Source: an uncultured Cytophagaceae bacterium (lineage in GTDB: Bacteria; Bacteroidota; Bacteroidia; Cytophagales; Spirosomataceae). From it: 30,359 nucleotides of DNA. The notes beneath the pieces were generated by a model, which ran no database searches, had not been told where the DNA came from, and was given only the letters and a program-made list of their open reading frames with translations. Positions 1 to 8,792 of this stretch are shown one piece after another. Numbering within the stretch: position 1 is the first letter of the stretch; the number at the start of each line of letters is the position of its first letter. The DNA is taken from contig CALLKB010000121.1 of assembly GCA_938008575.1 (NCBI GenBank), positions 1 to 30,359 on the forward strand, given 5' to 3'. The position numbers and the translations under genes are program-made.

Positions 1-45
1 CTGAAAATCCGTGTGTCCCCGGTTCGAGTCCGGGATCTACCACCA
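1..45 (+). tRNA. tRNA-Phe (GAA), 3' part only
   Basis: The window opens at about standard tRNA position 32. The anticodon loop reads CTGAAAA, giving anticodon GAA (Phe) at bases 3-5. The 3' half of the anticodon stem follows, then the variable loop, and a perfect five-pair T arm (CCCGG at 18-22 with CCGGG at 30-34) enclosing TTCGAGT. The acceptor half is ATCTACC, the discriminator is A at 42, and an encoded CCA ends at 45. The 5' half lies outside the window, so acceptor and D-arm pairing cannot be checked. The GAA anticodon and the TCCGTGTGTC stretch agree with a bacterial tRNA-Phe. Confidence 0.93.
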
Positions 46-58
46 CGTTAGAAATAAT

Positions 59-95
59 AAAGCCCTTCTTGCATATGCAGGATGGGCTTTGTTGT
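59..95 (+). terminator. Intrinsic terminator after tRNA-Phe
   Basis: The arms AAAGCCC (59-65) and GGGCTTT (84-90) pair around an inner palindrome TGCATATGCA, followed by the T-rich GTTGTTT. It ends the tRNA transcript. It also lies just beyond the stop codon of the converging methyltransferase gene at 114, and the opposite strand is T-rich after the hairpin, so it may serve both directions. Confidence 0.75.
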
Positions 96-113
96 TTATC
101 GGAAGTTTAAGAA

Positions 114-830
114 TTATTCCGCCGTTATAAAAAGTGACTGAGCGATTAAGGTAAGTGGTGTTTTTTCTAAAATGTCCCCCAATATAATAAGCGGTTTTAT
201 TAAACGATCTGATGTATTCGGTAAAAGGAAATCCTTGATTTCAACTTGTATATTCTTGAATCCAGCGCTTTTGCATTTTTCTTTTATAAAGCCGCGCGTG
301 AAAGCCATTTCGTCGGGTTCTAAGAATGTTTTTTCGCGTAGGTAGGGGATAGAAAAAATTGCTGCAACATAAGGATTATATAAATTAGGTTCAATGAATA
401 CGATTTTCCCATTTGGCTTTAATAATTTTTTCAAATTGATTAATGATTCTTCAAGATTATAATAGAGATGGTGTAAGATGCCATTCCCTACGATGTAATC
501 AAATTTTTCATTATTTAGCGATTGATTTATTACCTGCTGGTCATTAAAGTTAGCCTTTACATAAGTTAGGTTGGGTGACGTATATTTTTCAGAGGCCATT
601 TGAAGGAATTTTTCAGATAAGTCGAGCCCCGTACCTTTGCAATTTGTTTTTTCAACAATATAGGCAATCCCTTCTCCTGTTCCACAGCCAATTTCTAAGA
701 CAGAAAGATTTGGTTTGCTCACATCCATTTTGGATATCATGTAGTCAAATCTTCTATTCTTACGAATGCGAGATGCTGTGCTATCATTGAAAATTTGATT
801 ATATCCTCTTTCGTCTTTAATTGAAGTCAT
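114..830 (-). CDS. Class I SAM-dependent methyltransferase
   Basis: A 238-residue soluble protein. Residues 45-54 (LEIGCGTGEG) form the glycine-rich motif I that binds S-adenosylmethionine. D70 at the end of the second strand is the expected ribose-binding acidic residue. GNGILHHL (115-122) and the LKPNGKIVFIEPN strand near 138-149 complete a Methyltransf_11/25-like core. The acceptor cannot be read from the sequence. Next to a glycan-synthesis block, a role in methylating a sugar or lipid is possible but is inference only. The gene runs toward the tRNA-Phe gene and is divergent from the transketolase operon. The ATG at 828-830 leaves the whole fold intact. No signal peptide or membrane segment is seen. 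Confidence 0.88.
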   Translation of the reverse strand: MTSIKDERGYNQIFNDSTASRIRKNRRFDYMISKMDVSKPNLSVLEIGCGTGEGIAYIVEKTNCKGTGLDLSEKFLQMASEKYTSPNLTYVKANFNDQQVINQSLNNEKFDYIVGNGILHHLYYNLEESLINLKKLLKPNGKIVFIEPNLYNPYVAAIFSIPYLREKTFLEPDEMAFTRGFIKEKCKSAGFKNIQVEIKDFLLPNTSDRLIKPLIILGDILEKTPLTLIAQSLFITAE

Positions 831-1141
831 GATTTATGTATTTTGGCTTAACTTGGGTTAAGGAAATATGCTTCCTATTTATTCTTACAAAGATTGAAAA
901 ATAAATTTCAAAATATGGATGTTCTAATTTGAACAGTAAAAATTTAGACACTTTGTGCATAGTTTTTTGAAGAATAAAAGTAGGTTATAACAAAGTAGGG
1001 CTAGTAATGGAAAATAAACAGCCGTTAAATAAATAGTTGGGTTTTCAACATAGAATTTAAGGGTCATTTGCGTAATTCCACAAGCAGATTAACAGGTAAA
1101 ATCATTAAGTTTGTAACTTATATTATGACTATTATTCTAGC
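831..1141. other. AT-rich divergent intergenic region
   Basis: About 310 bases between the divergent methyltransferase and transketolase genes, presumably holding both promoters. TAAGTTTG at 1106-1113 matches the Bacteroidota -7 element TAnnTTTG and lies 28 bases before the transketolase ATG, but no TTG sits at the expected 17-23 base distance upstream, so it is only a weak candidate. No clear -7 match was found on the minus strand. No open frame, tRNA or strong hairpin is seen here. Confidence 0.4.
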
Positions 1142-1918
1142 ATGAAGCAATTAGATTTAAGACGCAGGCTGTTGAAATTATATTTTGATGCAAAATGTGG
1201 CCATATCGCTTGTTCGCTAAGCTGTTTGGATTTATTGATCGCTTTATTTGGTCAAAAAAAGGAGGATGAGCGTGTTATTCTATCTAAAGGTCACGCGGCT
1301 GGAGCACTATATGTGATGTTGAATCATATAGGTGAGATTTCAGACAACATGTTGACAACATTTTACCAAAATGCCACTAAACTCTCCGCCCACCCTTCCG
1401 CAAATTCTTTTACGAATATTCCATTTGCGCTAGGTTCATTGGGGCACGGATTCCCAATTGCCTCCGGAATGGCTAAAGCCAAAAAAATTAATCGAGATTC
1501 CGACTTTGTTTATGTGTTAATGTCGGATGGAGAGACTAATGAAGGAACAACTTGGGAAGCAGCACATTTCGCTGTTGCTAATCGATTAGATAATTTGATC
1601 GTAATCATTGATCGAAACCGATTGCAAGGTTTTGGTGGAACAGACAGTGTTTTAGGGGATACCGCGGCGGTTGAAAAATGGCAAGCCATCGGATTCGATG
1701 TACAAGAAGTAGATGGCCATGACTTAAAGGCACTAGAAAAAAGTATTCAGCGATGTAAGCAAGAAAATTTAGGTTCGCCACACGTAATTATTGCGAACAC
1801 AATTAAAGGGAAAGGCGTTGATTACATGGAAAATAAAATGGAATGGCATTATTTGCCGATGAACGAGGAGCAATATGAAAATGCAATTTTATCACTAGAA
1901 AAGGTATATTATGCGTAA
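1142..1918 (+). CDS. Transketolase, N-terminal (TPP-binding) subunit
   Basis: At 258 residues this is only the thiamine-diphosphate-binding third of a normal transketolase. Seen: SKGHAAGA (48-55), GSLGHGFPIASGMA (98-111), and the TPP/metal motif as SDGETNEG (128-135) with D157-R-N159 about 27 residues on, replacing the usual GDG...NN. The partner subunit begins inside the end of this gene (overlap of 8 bases, 1911-1918), so the pair should be made together and form one active enzyme. Family knowledge: such split transketolases occur both in central metabolism and in surface-polysaccharide or natural-product clusters, where they move two-carbon ketol units. The neighbours (epimerase-glycosyltransferase fusion, GT-C protein) favour sugar-donor synthesis, which is inference. 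Start ATG at 1142, first gene of a rightward operon. Confidence 0.92.
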   Translation: MKQLDLRRRLLKLYFDAKCGHIACSLSCLDLLIALFGQKKEDERVILSKGHAAGALYVMLNHIGEISDNMLTTFYQNATKLSAHPSANSFTNIPFALGSLGHGFPIASGMAKAKKINRDSDFVYVLMSDGETNEGTTWEAAHFAVANRLDNLIVIIDRNRLQGFGGTDSVLGDTAAVEKWQAIGFDVQEVDGHDLKALEKSIQRCKQENLGSPHVIIANTIKGKGVDYMENKMEWHYLPMNEEQYENAILSLEKVYYA

Positions 1919-2810
1919 AGAATTTGCTGCTAAAATTGGCCAACTTTTTGAATCGGATGATAAACTCGTTTTTTTGACAGGCGATTTAGGTTATAACGCG
2001 TTAGAGGAAATTCAAGCGAAGTATTCAGATCGATTTATCAACGCAGGGGTTGCAGAACAAAATATGGTTGGATTAGCTTCAGGCTTAGCCTATGAAGGTC
2101 ATCCAAGTTTCGTATATAGTATTGCGCCATTTGCAGTTTATCGTACTTTGGAGCAAATTCGGTTGGATGTTTGTATACATAATCACGCTGTTTGCATCGT
2201 TGGGAACGGAGGCGGTTATGGATATGGTATCATGGGCGCGACGCATCATGCCAATGAAGACCTTGCTTGTTTAAGTCCACTTCCCAACATGATTTGTTGG
2301 GTTCCTGCATTCTCGGAAGATGTAGAATATTGTTTAGATCAAATTGTAACACGGAAAGGTCCGGCCTATTTACGATTGGGTTTGGGTGTTTCTTATCCTC
2401 AGCTGATAAAAATTGGGTTAATCAATCAAGTCGTAAAATCAACTAAAAAGCCAAGGTTAACAATAATTACGCAAGGTCCCGTTGTTAAAAATGCCATCAA
2501 AGCATTAGCAGGCATTGAGGATGTTGACTTATTTTCTATGTTGACTTTACCAATTTTTGATTTGACGCCAGCACTAAAAAATAGTATTGAATCAACTCAA
2601 AATGTATTAGTCATTGAGGAACATACGGAACGTGGAGGGCTTGCAGAACATTTATTAATGCGATTAACACGCGAAAAATTAAGGCTGAATCAATTTGAAG
2701 CGTTTAATGCAAAAGGATATCCTTCAAAAACGTATGGCAGTCAAGATTTTCATTGGAAAGAATCTGGGTTGGATGTTGAAAGTATTCAAAATTATCTAGT
2801 AAACAATTAA
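1911..2810 (+). CDS. Transketolase, C-terminal (pyrimidine-binding) subunit
   Basis: A 299-residue partner of the preceding subunit. It holds the transketolase Pyr domain: TGDLG (23-27), then NAGVAEQN (44-51), in which E49 is the glutamate that activates the TPP aminopyrimidine. The glycine-rich NGGGYGYGIMGATHH segment (about 98-112) and the C-terminal domain follow (IEEHTERGGLAEHLL, near 235-250). The ATG at 1911 lies inside the upstream gene, which suggests translational coupling. The 11-base gap to the next gene places all in one operon. Together the two subunits total about 557 residues, shorter than the usual ~660 of a full transketolase. Whether the enzyme serves the pentose phosphate pathway or a dedicated sugar route cannot be decided here; context favours the latter. 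Confidence 0.92.
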   Translation: MRKEFAAKIGQLFESDDKLVFLTGDLGYNALEEIQAKYSDRFINAGVAEQNMVGLASGLAYEGHPSFVYSIAPFAVYRTLEQIRLDVCIHNHAVCIVGNGGGYGYGIMGATHHANEDLACLSPLPNMICWVPAFSEDVEYCLDQIVTRKGPAYLRLGLGVSYPQLIKIGLINQVVKSTKKPRLTIITQGPVVKNAIKALAGIEDVDLFSMLTLPIFDLTPALKNSIESTQNVLVIEEHTERGGLAEHLLMRLTREKLRLNQFEAFNAKGYPSKTYGSQDFHWKESGLDVESIQNYLVNN

Positions 2811-2821
2811 CACAAATTACA

Positions 2822-4786
2822 TTGAGTATAGAAAGCGACATATTACAACTGGAAGGCCCTATTTTTGTTTTTGGTGCCAGTGGCTTTATCGGAGCCAATG
2901 TAGTTGAGACATTACGTACTTATCGTTCTGATGTTTATGCAATCTCCCACAATCCGAAGTCGGCCTGGAGATTGAAATTAATGCAAGTTGATGATGCACA
3001 TCTTTTATATTGCGATATTAATTACAGGAGTTCTATTGAAACAATTTTTGAGTTATATCAACCCAAAACTGTTTTTAATTTATCAGCCTATGGCGCTTAT
3101 TCAAAACAAACGAACCACGCATTAACTTATCAAACCAATTTTATAGGTACATTAAACATATTAGACGCCTGCCAAAATATTCGCGCTTACATTCATGCAG
3201 GCAGTAGTTCGGAATATGGGCTAAACTGTACAAATCCCGATGAGGAAAGTGCACTTATTCCAAATTCACATTATGCCGTTTCCAAAATTTCTAGTTCCTA
3301 TTTAATTAACTATTACGGTAAATTTTTAAAAGTACCCTGCTTGAATTTCCGTCTTTATTCGATTTATGGTCCTTGGGAGGAACCAGATCGTTTAGTGCCT
3401 AGGATTGTCGAGCTCGGGAGAAGGGGTGAATATCCCCCTTTAGTTAGCCCTGAAACAACCCGAGATTTTGTTTATGTACTTGATTGTGTACATGCGTTTA
3501 TAAAGGCGGCCCTAAATGTTAACGCAACAATTGCAGGGAATTCTTATAATATTGGTTCGGGAATTAAAACCACTTTATTGGAGTTGACTGAAATTGCTCA
3601 AGAACAGTTTGGAATAGCAGACAAACCCAATTGGGGAAATATGGAAGCCCGAAATTGGGACACAAAAGAATGGGTAGGGAATCATACGCGGGCATTAAAA
3701 GATTTCGGTTGGAAACCAAAAATCGCGCTAAGAGAGGGTATTTCAAAATATGCTGATTGGCAAGTGAAAAACCAATATGAGCAAGCCATTTTACCTGCAT
3801 TTCATGAACCACAAAAATTATTGACGATATCAGCTATCATTGCTTGTTATAAAGATGCTCAAGCAATTCCTGATATGTATAATCGATTAATAAAGACCTA
3901 CAGCAAGATTGGTTGTAATTACGAAATTATATTTGTTAACGATAATTCGCCAGACAACACCCAACAAGTATTGGAGGAAATTTGTGCCAAAGATGCCAAC
4001 GTAATTGCTATTAAGCATTCTCGTAATTTTGGTTCTCAGGCTGCATTTTCTAGTGGTATGGAGATTTCAACGGGAGATGCTGTCGTATTGATGGATGGGG
4101 ATTTACAAGATCCTCCTGAGCTAATCGAAGATTTTGTAGTTCAATGGCGTGCGGGATACGAAGTTGTATTCGGAAGGAGAATTAAGCGCGAGGCTTCAAT
4201 ATTTATGAATTTTGCCTACAAAGCATTTTATAAAGTTTTTAGCCGCATGTCCTACATAGCAATTCCTAAAGATGCAGGAGATTTCTCACTGATTGATCGT
4301 AAAGTTGTAGAACATCTGATTGCTTTACCTGAAAAGGAGCAGTTTTTAAGGGGCCTTCGAGCATGGCTAGGATTCAAACAAATTGGTGTTGATTATGTCC
4401 GGCCTGAGCGTGCATATGGAGTGACAACAAACAATATTTGGAAAAATATATGGTGGGCTAAAAAAGGGATTTTTTCATTTAGTTATGCTCCATTGGAAAT
4501 CATGAGCTATGGTGGCATGGGATTGACAATTTTATCCATTTTCGCGATTGGTATTCAAACGTTTATGAAATTCGTTCACCCAGATATTCCGCATGGAATT
4601 TCAACCATTATTGTGTTGATTTTGTTTTTTGGAGGAATCCAATTATTGGCGATGTCTATCATCGGGGAATATTTAGCAAAAGTTCTGGACGAGTCTAAAA
4701 ATAGACCAAAATTTATTCGTGATACTGTTATTTTAAAGGGTAAGAAAATTGAAAAAAATTCGGAATTGAATCGCTTGATTCACTAA
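2822..4786 (+). CDS. Fusion: NAD-dependent sugar epimerase/dehydratase + GtrB-like polyprenyl-phosphate glycosyltransferase
   Basis: A 654-residue protein with two enzymes in one chain. Residues 1 to about 325 are an extended SDR sugar-nucleotide epimerase/dehydratase: GASGFIG (18-24) binds NAD(P), SSS (128-130) supplies the serine, and Y151-A-V-S-K155 is the catalytic YxxxK. From about 335 a GT2 domain of DPM1/GtrB type begins: VNDNSPDNT (372-380), M-D425-G-D427-LQDPPE, RG at 510-511, then two membrane helices (about 560-580 and 592-612) and a basic tail. Known GtrB proteins transfer a sugar from a nucleotide to undecaprenyl phosphate. The fusion suggests the made sugar nucleotide is handed directly to the lipid carrier (inference). 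The start is TTG at 2822: no ATG occurs before the Rossmann motif, and the first in-frame Met (54) is too late. It lies 11 bases after the transketolase. Confidence 0.9.
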   Translation: MSIESDILQLEGPIFVFGASGFIGANVVETLRTYRSDVYAISHNPKSAWRLKLMQVDDAHLLYCDINYRSSIETIFELYQPKTVFNLSAYGAYSKQTNHALTYQTNFIGTLNILDACQNIRAYIHAGSSSEYGLNCTNPDEESALIPNSHYAVSKISSSYLINYYGKFLKVPCLNFRLYSIYGPWEEPDRLVPRIVELGRRGEYPPLVSPETTRDFVYVLDCVHAFIKAALNVNATIAGNSYNIGSGIKTTLLELTEIAQEQFGIADKPNWGNMEARNWDTKEWVGNHTRALKDFGWKPKIALREGISKYADWQVKNQYEQAILPAFHEPQKLLTISAIIACYKDAQAIPDMYNRLIKTYSKIGCNYEIIFVNDNSPDNTQQVLEEICAKDANVIAIKHSRNFGSQAAFSSGMEISTGDAVVLMDGDLQDPPELIEDFVVQWRAGYEVVFGRRIKREASIFMNFAYKAFYKVFSRMSYIAIPKDAGDFSLIDRKVVEHLIALPEKEQFLRGLRAWLGFKQIGVDYVRPERAYGVTTNNIWKNIWWAKKGIFSFSYAPLEIMSYGGMGLTILSIFAIGIQTFMKFVHPDIPHGISTIIVLILFFGGIQLLAMSIIGEYLAKVLDESKNRPKFIRDTVILKGKKIEKNSELNRLIH

Positions 4787-4796
4787 AATAATTCCC

Positions 4797-6374
4797 ATGT
4801 TTAAAAAGTTTACAGTATCGCTTCCGTATATATGGTTTGGATTCGCCATTCTTTTATTGTTCGGCGTTAGGCTAATTTCCTTTAATTACAATGTCCTCAA
4901 TCATGATGAGTTAGAATGGCTCTATGGGATACATCGAACGCAAATAGATCCTCGCCCATTTGTTGGCTTTGAAGCGCATACGTCTGGACCGGTATCCGTT
5001 TATTTTTTGTCCCTAATCAATCTTTTTGTTTCTGAGCCCCAAACGATTCATTTGCGGTTTTTTTGCTTTTTTTTCTTGCTTGTCCCCACGATGGCGTTAT
5101 TGTTTTGGGGCAAAAGAAATTATTTAAATTTCGCAGGTCTTGCATTTTTTACGACCTTATTATCCATTAATTTCCAACAATTTGAATGGTACTTCGAGGA
5201 TTTATTTTGCTATAATACTGAATTCCAAATTCTGTTTTTTACGGCATTGCTATACAATTTATTGGTATTTAACCCGAGTAGAATAACGGTATTGGCCTTC
5301 TCACTTATTCTTATTCTATTCCTTTTTGTTAAAATTCAAGTTGTTTTTTTAGTGCTATTTTTTGGCCTAACCATGTTGGTAAAACTGGCTTTAATGCGTG
5401 CATACAATCTACTTTTTCTATACGTAGGTTTTGTGCTTTTTTTGCTAGCTACAATTTTTACTTATTTATCGGTAACCAACACGCTATCTGAGGCTATTTA
5501 TATTTATGTCGAAAAAAATATAATGTATCAGTCGAATATTTCAGGTGAGCAAATTGATTGGTTCCTTGTTGCTAAAAGAATAATTAGTAGCTTTTTTCAT
5601 CAATTTCGATATAACTCACTTGCTTTAGTTGCTAGCACATTAACACTATTATTTATTTTTGTTAAGCGCCTCAAGCTCAGCAAAATTTCATCATATTTTT
5701 TTACTAGCCGCTTATTTCTGAGTGCTTGTCTATTTTTTGTGAGCCTTTTTACGATTTTATTTTCAAAAAATAATTTTGGCCATTATTTTATTGTTGCGTT
5801 TTTCCCAATGGCCATATTTTTTTCAGAATTATATTATTGTATTTCGAAAGAACTATCATCGAAATGGAAATCTTTTTACTCCATTGGGATTTTTATGTGC
5901 TTTCTAGTAGGCTTTAACTATAACTATTTAGGGAAATCTATTCATTTATTAATTGCTAAACCAATAGAGCGTCCCAAATATAAATTAGGTTATCCCAAAG
6001 GTTATCAACTTGATAATCATTTGGCGGAATGGTTGAATTCACATCATATTAATAGTAAAAACACAATCCTATACTTAGGGTGGTTTAATGCACAAATGGT
6101 GTATTATGAGTTAGGTAGATCATATGACCCAGTCTATCGTTCAGCCAATTTCTTTTGGTATAGGTTGACCTATGAAAATAAAAATTGGGAGTTTTTTAAT
6201 CACGAAGAAGCTAATCTAATGGAAGATTTGAGAAAAACGCCTCCATTTTATATTGTCGATTCTGAAGCTTTATTAAGCAAAATTAAAAATACGGAATTCA
6301 CCCAATATGTTGATGCAAATTATTTTGTAGCACAAAATGCTCCTGGATTTAAGATATACCAAAGAAAAAATTAG
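4797..6374 (+). CDS. Multi-spanning membrane protein, GT-C/ArnT-like glycosyltransferase
   Basis: A 525-residue, very hydrophobic protein with roughly ten or more predicted membrane helices. After the first helix it carries N-H-D37-E38-L, and a second acidic residue E59 lies in FEAHTSGP. Acidic residues in the first extracytoplasmic loop are the hallmark of GT-C transferases that use polyprenyl-phosphate sugars. The C-terminal ~150 residues are less hydrophobic and probably face outside. It starts 10 bases after the GtrB-like fusion, so it is the natural candidate to use that lipid-linked sugar and place it on an acceptor glycan or protein (inference). The acceptor is unknown. The base composition is strongly AT-rich. 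The stop codon overlaps that of the opposing gene. O-antigen ligase or polymerase is an alternative, but the early DE motif favours GT-C. Confidence 0.75.
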   Translation: MFKKFTVSLPYIWFGFAILLLFGVRLISFNYNVLNHDELEWLYGIHRTQIDPRPFVGFEAHTSGPVSVYFLSLINLFVSEPQTIHLRFFCFFFLLVPTMALLFWGKRNYLNFAGLAFFTTLLSINFQQFEWYFEDLFCYNTEFQILFFTALLYNLLVFNPSRITVLAFSLILILFLFVKIQVVFLVLFFGLTMLVKLALMRAYNLLFLYVGFVLFLLATIFTYLSVTNTLSEAIYIYVEKNIMYQSNISGEQIDWFLVAKRIISSFFHQFRYNSLALVASTLTLLFIFVKRLKLSKISSYFFTSRLFLSACLFFVSLFTILFSKNNFGHYFIVAFFPMAIFFSELYYCISKELSSKWKSFYSIGIFMCFLVGFNYNYLGKSIHLLIAKPIERPKYKLGYPKGYQLDNHLAEWLNSHHINSKNTILYLGWFNAQMVYYELGRSYDPVYRSANFFWYRLTYENKNWEFFNHEEANLMEDLRKTPPFYIVDSEALLSKIKNTEFTQYVDANYFVAQNAPGFKIYQRKN

Positions 6375-7081
6375 CGGTATTTTAATATGCAGTATATAGC
6401 ACGGAATCCATCGCGCCAGCCGATTTTCTTTCCTTCTTCAAATGTTCTGCCAAAATAGCTGATGCCAACTTCATAAATTCGAATTCCTTTAATTCGCGCG
6501 ACTTTAGAAGTTACTTCTGGTTCAAACCCGAATCGTTTTTCTTTCAAATCCAATGACTGTATAATCTCTCTGCGGAATACCTTGTAGCAAGTTTCCATGT
6601 CGGTCAAGTTTAAATTTGTCATTGCATTGCTCAAGAATGTTAGAATCTTGTTTCCGATACTATGCCAAAAAAATAAGATTCGATGCGGCTTACCTCCAAT
6701 AAATCGGCTGCCATAAACAACATCTGCAAAATTATCTAAAATTGGTTTTACTAAGATATTATATTCTTGTGGGTCATATTCCAAATCCGCATCTTGAATC
6801 ACGACAATATCACCTGTAGCATGTTTAATTCCCGTGTGTAAAGCGGCGCCCTTCCCTTGGTTTTTATTATGTTGAATCAATTGAATTTTTTGATGTGCAT
6901 GACTTTGCGAGTATGCTTGCAATCGTTCAACGGTATTATCAGAACTACAATCATCTACCACGATTATTTCCTTTTCTAGGTTTTGAATGACCTTTACAGC
7001 ATCAATCTTTTCTAATATTAAATGGATCGTAGGGCCTTCATTATAGGCAGGAATGACAATGGATAGTTTCTTGAAAGTCAT
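6371..7081 (-). CDS. Glycosyltransferase family 2, DPM1-like (polyprenyl-phosphate sugar synthase)
   Basis: A 236-residue GT2 enzyme: IVIPAYNEG (8-16), [10 protein letters not shown] (41-50), GKGAALHTG (76-84) and the metal-binding D97-A-D99 followed by LEYDP. The order and length match bacterial dolichol-phosphate-mannose-synthase-like proteins, which load a sugar from a nucleotide onto a polyprenyl phosphate at the cytoplasmic face. It has no C-terminal membrane helices, so it is the short soluble form. It runs leftward behind a GT-C-like gene (gap of 68 bases), probably its user. The 3' end collides with the rightward GT-C gene: the stop codons share TTAG at 6371-6374. The sugar is not readable from the sequence. 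Confidence 0.9.
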   Translation of the reverse strand: MTFKKLSIVIPAYNEGPTIHLILEKIDAVKVIQNLEKEIIVVDDCSSDNTVERLQAYSQSHAHQKIQLIQHNKNQGKGAALHTGIKHATGDIVVIQDADLEYDPQEYNILVKPILDNFADVVYGSRFIGGKPHRILFFWHSIGNKILTFLSNAMTNLNLTDMETCYKVFRREIIQSLDLKEKRFGFEPEVTSKVARIKGIRIYEVGISYFGRTFEEGKKIGWRDGFRAIYCILKYR

Positions 7082-7149
7082 AAATGAGCAGTGTTCAAGT
7101 TGTAAAGCATCGCAATATAGGGAAAAAACCGCTATTCTGAGTCATTAAA

Positions 7150-8421
7150 TTAGTTTTCGGACAGGAAGGCTTTCGTATTTTGTTCAACAGCTAAAAAATA
7201 GCAAAGTAAAAAGCTAGGATAGATTTGGTGCATGAGTCGGTAAAACGAAGTACTCAAATGCCAAGCTAAATCCTTGGGTGTAATGACATAAATCCCCATA
7301 TAAATGCCGAACATGAGCACAATTAATATTCCAATTAATAGAATGATTGGGGACATTTTTTTGATTAAAAAGATACCCAAAATGATTAATCCTGGGATAA
7401 ATGGAAAATCATTTAAAATTGTTTTTTTAAAGTACTGTAAGATTAATTCGTAACGATCCCATGAACCGAGTTTTGAAAAAATACTAGTATTTGACTCGCT
7501 TACCATGTCGTTAGTTGGGCTCCAAGTAATTTTAAACATGACTAAAACCAGGAGTACGGGACTGCAACTAATCAAATATCTAAAACACGCTTTTCGTTCA
7601 TTTTTTAATGCAATAAGCGCGATTCCGCTTGCCAAAATAAAAAACAATAATCCTTCATTTTTAATCCAGCCACAAGTAGTTACAAGCAAACCTAAAACCC
7701 ATGCCAATTGCGGATATTTGGGAAGTTGGCTAATCAAATAAACAGCCATCAAAATGAAAAAAGCAAGCCATGTATCTGCATATTGTGATGCAGCTTGCTC
7801 AATAAAGTGATGGTCGAAAAGAATAATAAACGCAGCAATAACTCCAATGAATTTGTTGTTGAAGGCGAAAAACAAGATTGAAATTACTCCGATAAGTGGT
7901 ATCACTCCGAGTACCACGGGTACAATGTAATTTATTTCATTTAAAGCTTTCCATCCCATGGCTATGAGAGATGGTAAAAATAAAGGATAATCGGGATGCG
8001 ACCATGCGAGGGGGTGTTGAAACATATCATGCCAATGATTATTGTCTGCCAAAAACTTGGCATGTAAATTCCAAATTGCTACGGCATCCCACCCGCCCCA
8101 AGGAATTACATATTTTTGGTAATAGATAATCGCAAGACTAATTAGGATAACCCAAAGTATGGAATGACTATTTGGAAATTGAATTGAAAAGCTAAATTCT
8201 TTGCGTATTCTTATCAAATAGGATAAGAATAAAACAAAGGCTATTAATAATCCCCAGAGAAAATCTATTTGAGCCCAGATACAAATGAAATATGAGCAGG
8301 ATAATAACACCATGGTTATAGATGCTGAAATAATCACACGAATTGTCAGCGGAAGGCCCCCAATTTGTTTTTCCCAAAACAAAACACTTAATAAAAAAGT
8401 CAGAATCAATAATAGGGTCAT
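7150..8421 (-). CDS. Multi-spanning membrane protein, probable GT-C glycosyltransferase
   Basis: A 423-residue polytopic protein with around ten or more helices. After the first helices comes a large conserved-looking loop containing GGW-D112-AVAIWNLHAKF and HPDYPLFLP (142-150), the layout of GT-C mannosyltransferase-like proteins in which an acidic residue of the first outer loop is catalytic. Its ATG (8419-8421) overlaps the stop of the upstream small exported protein as ATGA, so it is translationally coupled to that gene, and a DPM1-like GT2 lies downstream. Inference: it transfers a polyprenyl-linked sugar on the outer face of the membrane. No close family name can be assigned from sequence alone, and substrate and acceptor are unknown. 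Confidence 0.7.
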   Translation of the reverse strand: MTLLLILTFLLSVLFWEKQIGGLPLTIRVIISASITMVLLSCSYFICIWAQIDFLWGLLIAFVLFLSYLIRIRKEFSFSIQFPNSHSILWVILISLAIIYYQKYVIPWGGWDAVAIWNLHAKFLADNNHWHDMFQHPLAWSHPDYPLFLPSLIAMGWKALNEINYIVPVVLGVIPLIGVISILFFAFNNKFIGVIAAFIILFDHHFIEQAASQYADTWLAFFILMAVYLISQLPKYPQLAWVLGLLVTTCGWIKNEGLLFFILASGIALIALKNERKACFRYLISCSPVLLVLVMFKITWSPTNDMVSESNTSIFSKLGSWDRYELILQYFKKTILNDFPFIPGLIILGIFLIKKMSPIILLIGILIVLMFGIYMGIYVITPKDLAWHLSTSFYRLMHQIYPSFLLCYFLAVEQNTKAFLSEN

Positions 8422-8792
8422 CTTTGACGAATTAGTAAATAAGATTTGACATTTTCAGATTGTGCTGAATCAATGATTTGATATGCCAAGCGATGTGGAT
8501 TAAATAGGGTGTCTCTTTTGGTGCGATCAATGACAAATAATGCCGTATCTTCTTTCCCAAATTTTACCAGAACGTGTGGGGCCACAACTAACTGCGTACT
8601 AAAATATAGTCCATCTTCGATTGTATTTGAATAATAAGCCAATTTGGTTGGGTGCTTTAATTTGCCCAATACCGACTTAACAGATTTTTCGATGGGATTT
8701 AAAGGAATGGATTTATTCGCTAGTTGGGTGAAATTTCTAAGAGCCGTTGCAATGAGAATAATTGCAATTGTAGTAAGTAAAATTTTTTTCAT
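8418..8792 (-). CDS. Small membrane-anchored or exported protein of unknown function
   Basis: A 124-residue protein I do not recognise. The N terminus has KK and then a hydrophobic stretch (about residues 4-17), fitting a signal peptide or single membrane anchor. The remaining ~100 residues are predicted to lie outside the cytoplasm and mix strands and short helices (LYFSTQLVVAPHVLVKFG, then DTALFVIDRTKRDT). There is no cysteine, lipobox or known catalytic motif. It is the first gene of the leftward set and is coupled by ATGA overlap to the GT-C-like gene, so it may be an accessory subunit of that transferase (inference). Start ATG at 8790-8792. Confidence 0.75.
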   Translation of the reverse strand: MKKILLTTIAIILIATALRNFTQLANKSIPLNPIEKSVKSVLGKLKHPTKLAYYSNTIEDGLYFSTQLVVAPHVLVKFGKEDTALFVIDRTKRDTLFNPHRLAYQIIDSAQSENVKSYLLIRQR

